Source: Azospirillum canadense (GTDB lineage Bacteria > Pseudomonadota > Alphaproteobacteria > Azospirillales > Azospirillaceae). Taken from it: a DNA stretch of 64,000 nucleotides. Each line of letters opens with the position of its first letter. The first letter of the stretch is position 1. Below are positions 63,084 to 64,000 of this stretch, one piece after another. The notes under the pieces were generated by a model. That model had not been told where the DNA came from. It was given only the letters and a program-made list of their open reading frames with translations, and ran no database searches. Where the stretch lies: positions 310,001 through 374,000 of the forward strand of contig NZ_JAOQNG010000002.1 of assembly GCF_025961225.1 (NCBI RefSeq), given 5' to 3'. Both the position numbers and the translations under genes were made by a program.

Positions 63084-63112
63084 CCGCCCCTGCTCTCCTC
63101 ACATCCTGGGCC

Positions 63113-64000
63113 TCAGGCCGCGATCGCCGTCAGCCCACGAGTCATCTGGGCGAAGGCGTCGCGGAAGCGCGCGAGCGACGCGTCCGCCTCGGCAAAGCGG
63201 ACGTGCACCGTCTCCTTGTCCTTGGCGCGGACCTCGAAGCTGAGCGACAGGCTGAAGCGGTCGATCCGCACCGTCCCGTGGTCGCCGATGGACAGGCCGG
63301 ACACGCCGGTCAGCATGGCGCCGCCGCAGGACAGGTCGCGGATGCTGCAGGTCTGGTCGACCCCACGCACCACGACGGTGCAGGGCTCGTTGACGCGGTA
63401 GCGCGGGTTGCGGCGGCGGTCGGCGTCGGCGGTGGAGGTGCGGACGACGCGCACCAGCACGCGGCGCAGCTCGTCGATGCTGGTCGCCACCTCGTCGGAC
63501 CCGGACCGCACGCCGGTGGCCTGGGCCCCGGTCTGGTCGGCGTCGCGCGACACGTCGGCGATGCGGGCCGACACCTCCTGCGCGGCGCTGGACGTCTCGA
63601 CGACGTTCCGGCTGATTTCCTGCGTGGCGGCGGCCTGCTCCTCCATCGCGGCGGCGATGGCGCTGGAGATCTGGTCGATCTCGCCGATGGTCTCGCCGAT
63701 CTCCGCCACGGCCGACACGGCGGTGCCGGTCACGCCCTGGATCTCCGCGATCTGCCGGGTGATCTCCTCGGTCGAGCGCGCGGTCTGGTTGGCGAGGTTC
63801 TTGACCTCCTGCGCCACGACCGCGAAGCCCTTGCCGGCCTCGCCGGCGCGGGCGGCCTCGATGGTGGCGTTGAGCGCCAGCAGGTTGGTCTGGCTGGCGA
63901 TGTCGGTGATCAGCTTGACCACCTCGTCGATTCGGCCGACCGCTTCCGACAGGGACTGGATGGTGCCCTGCGTGCGCTGCCCGTTCTCCACGGCCTTCCG
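63113..64000 (-). CDS. Methyl-accepting chemotaxis protein with C-terminal PilZ domain (5' part outside window)
   Basis: About 295 C-terminal residues are visible. They start in the signalling domain, with the hairpin tip region [18 protein letters not shown], then [20 protein letters not shown]. Residues ~195-285 form a PilZ domain with [12 protein letters not shown] (R-x3-R-like) and DLSCGGAML (D-x-S-x-x-G), which binds cyclic di-GMP. The layout matches Tlp1-like receptors of Azospirillum. Sensor and membrane parts lie beyond the right edge. Confidence 0.92.
   Translation of the reverse strand, partial: RKAVENGQRTQGTIQSLSEAVGRIDEVVKLITDIASQTNLLALNATIEAARAGEAGKGFAVVAQEVKNLANQTARSTEEITRQIAEIQGVTGTAVSAVAEIGETIGEIDQISSAIAAAMEEQAAATQEISRNVVETSSAAQEVSARIADVSRDADQTGAQATGVRSGSDEVATSIDELRRVLVRVVRTSTADADRRRNPRYRVNEPCTVVVRGVDQTCSIRDLSCGGAMLTGVSGLSIGDHGTVRIDRFSLSLSFEVRAKDKETVHVRFAEADASLARFRDAFAQMTRGLTAIAA

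Overview
The window is GC-rich DNA with an alphaproteobacterial look, most like Azospirillum or a close Rhodospirillales relative. This is inferred from codon and GC bias, a chemoreceptor with a C-terminal PilZ domain (an architecture known from Azospirillum Tlp1), dense polysaccharide genes, and frequent ATGA stop/start overlaps. No rRNA, tRNA, CRISPR array, insertion sequence or phage gene was seen. Both ends cut genes: a PAS sensor at the left and a chemoreceptor at the right.

Region 1 (1-3.7 kb) holds the PAS sensor fragment, a trehalose synthase and a small, very hydrophilic, probably disordered protein. This suggests osmotic or desiccation stress. Region 2 (3.7-18.7 kb) is a LysR regulator facing a long same-strand run: an M20 deacylase, a dipeptide-type ABC transporter (binding protein, two permeases, one protein carrying both ATPases), a ketopantoate-reductase-like dehydrogenase, an N-carbamoylase-type M20 hydrolase, an acetylpolyamine amidohydrolase-like enzyme, a ThDP enzyme, a beta-keto acid cleavage (DUF849) enzyme and an EamA exporter. 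It reads as uptake and stepwise degradation of an acylated or carbamoylated amino compound whose identity is not evident. Region 3 (18.8-23.8 kb) is an RND efflux adaptor and pump without an outer-membrane channel gene, then a small helix-turn-helix protein.

Region 4 (23.9-51.6 kb) is a Wzx/Wzy-type polysaccharide locus. It has an initiating sugar-phosphate transferase, flippase, polymerase, Wzc-like tyrosine autokinase, two GT4 glycosyltransferases, a nucleotidyltransferase, two sugar-nucleotide dehydrogenases, an epimerase, two DegT aminotransferases, a dehydrogenase-acetyltransferase fusion, and tailoring genes (ATP-grasp, two deacetylase-like proteins, WbqC, a metallophosphatase). The set WbpA, WbpB-WbpD fusion and WbpE would make UDP-2,3-diacetamido-2,3-dideoxyglucuronic acid. 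After the kinase come two paralogous right-handed beta-helix proteins. One has a signal peptide. The other lacks one and carries two CBM60-like modules. AT-rich intergenic stretches across the locus share TCTTA and GCTTTCTTATGC motifs.

Region 5 (51.8-58.4 kb) holds small proteins, a manganese (yybP-ykoY) riboswitch upstream of mntP, a DmeF-type cation exporter, a DUF533 protein, a GntR regulator with a secreted laminin-G/DUF1080-like protein, and an O-methyltransferase. Region 6 (58.4-64 kb) has the trifunctional lysophospholipid acyltransferase Aas with a TetR regulator, a hairpin cluster, a cupin and the MCP-PilZ chemoreceptor. Palindromic repeats built on CTCTCCCC/GGGGAGAG sit between genes throughout.
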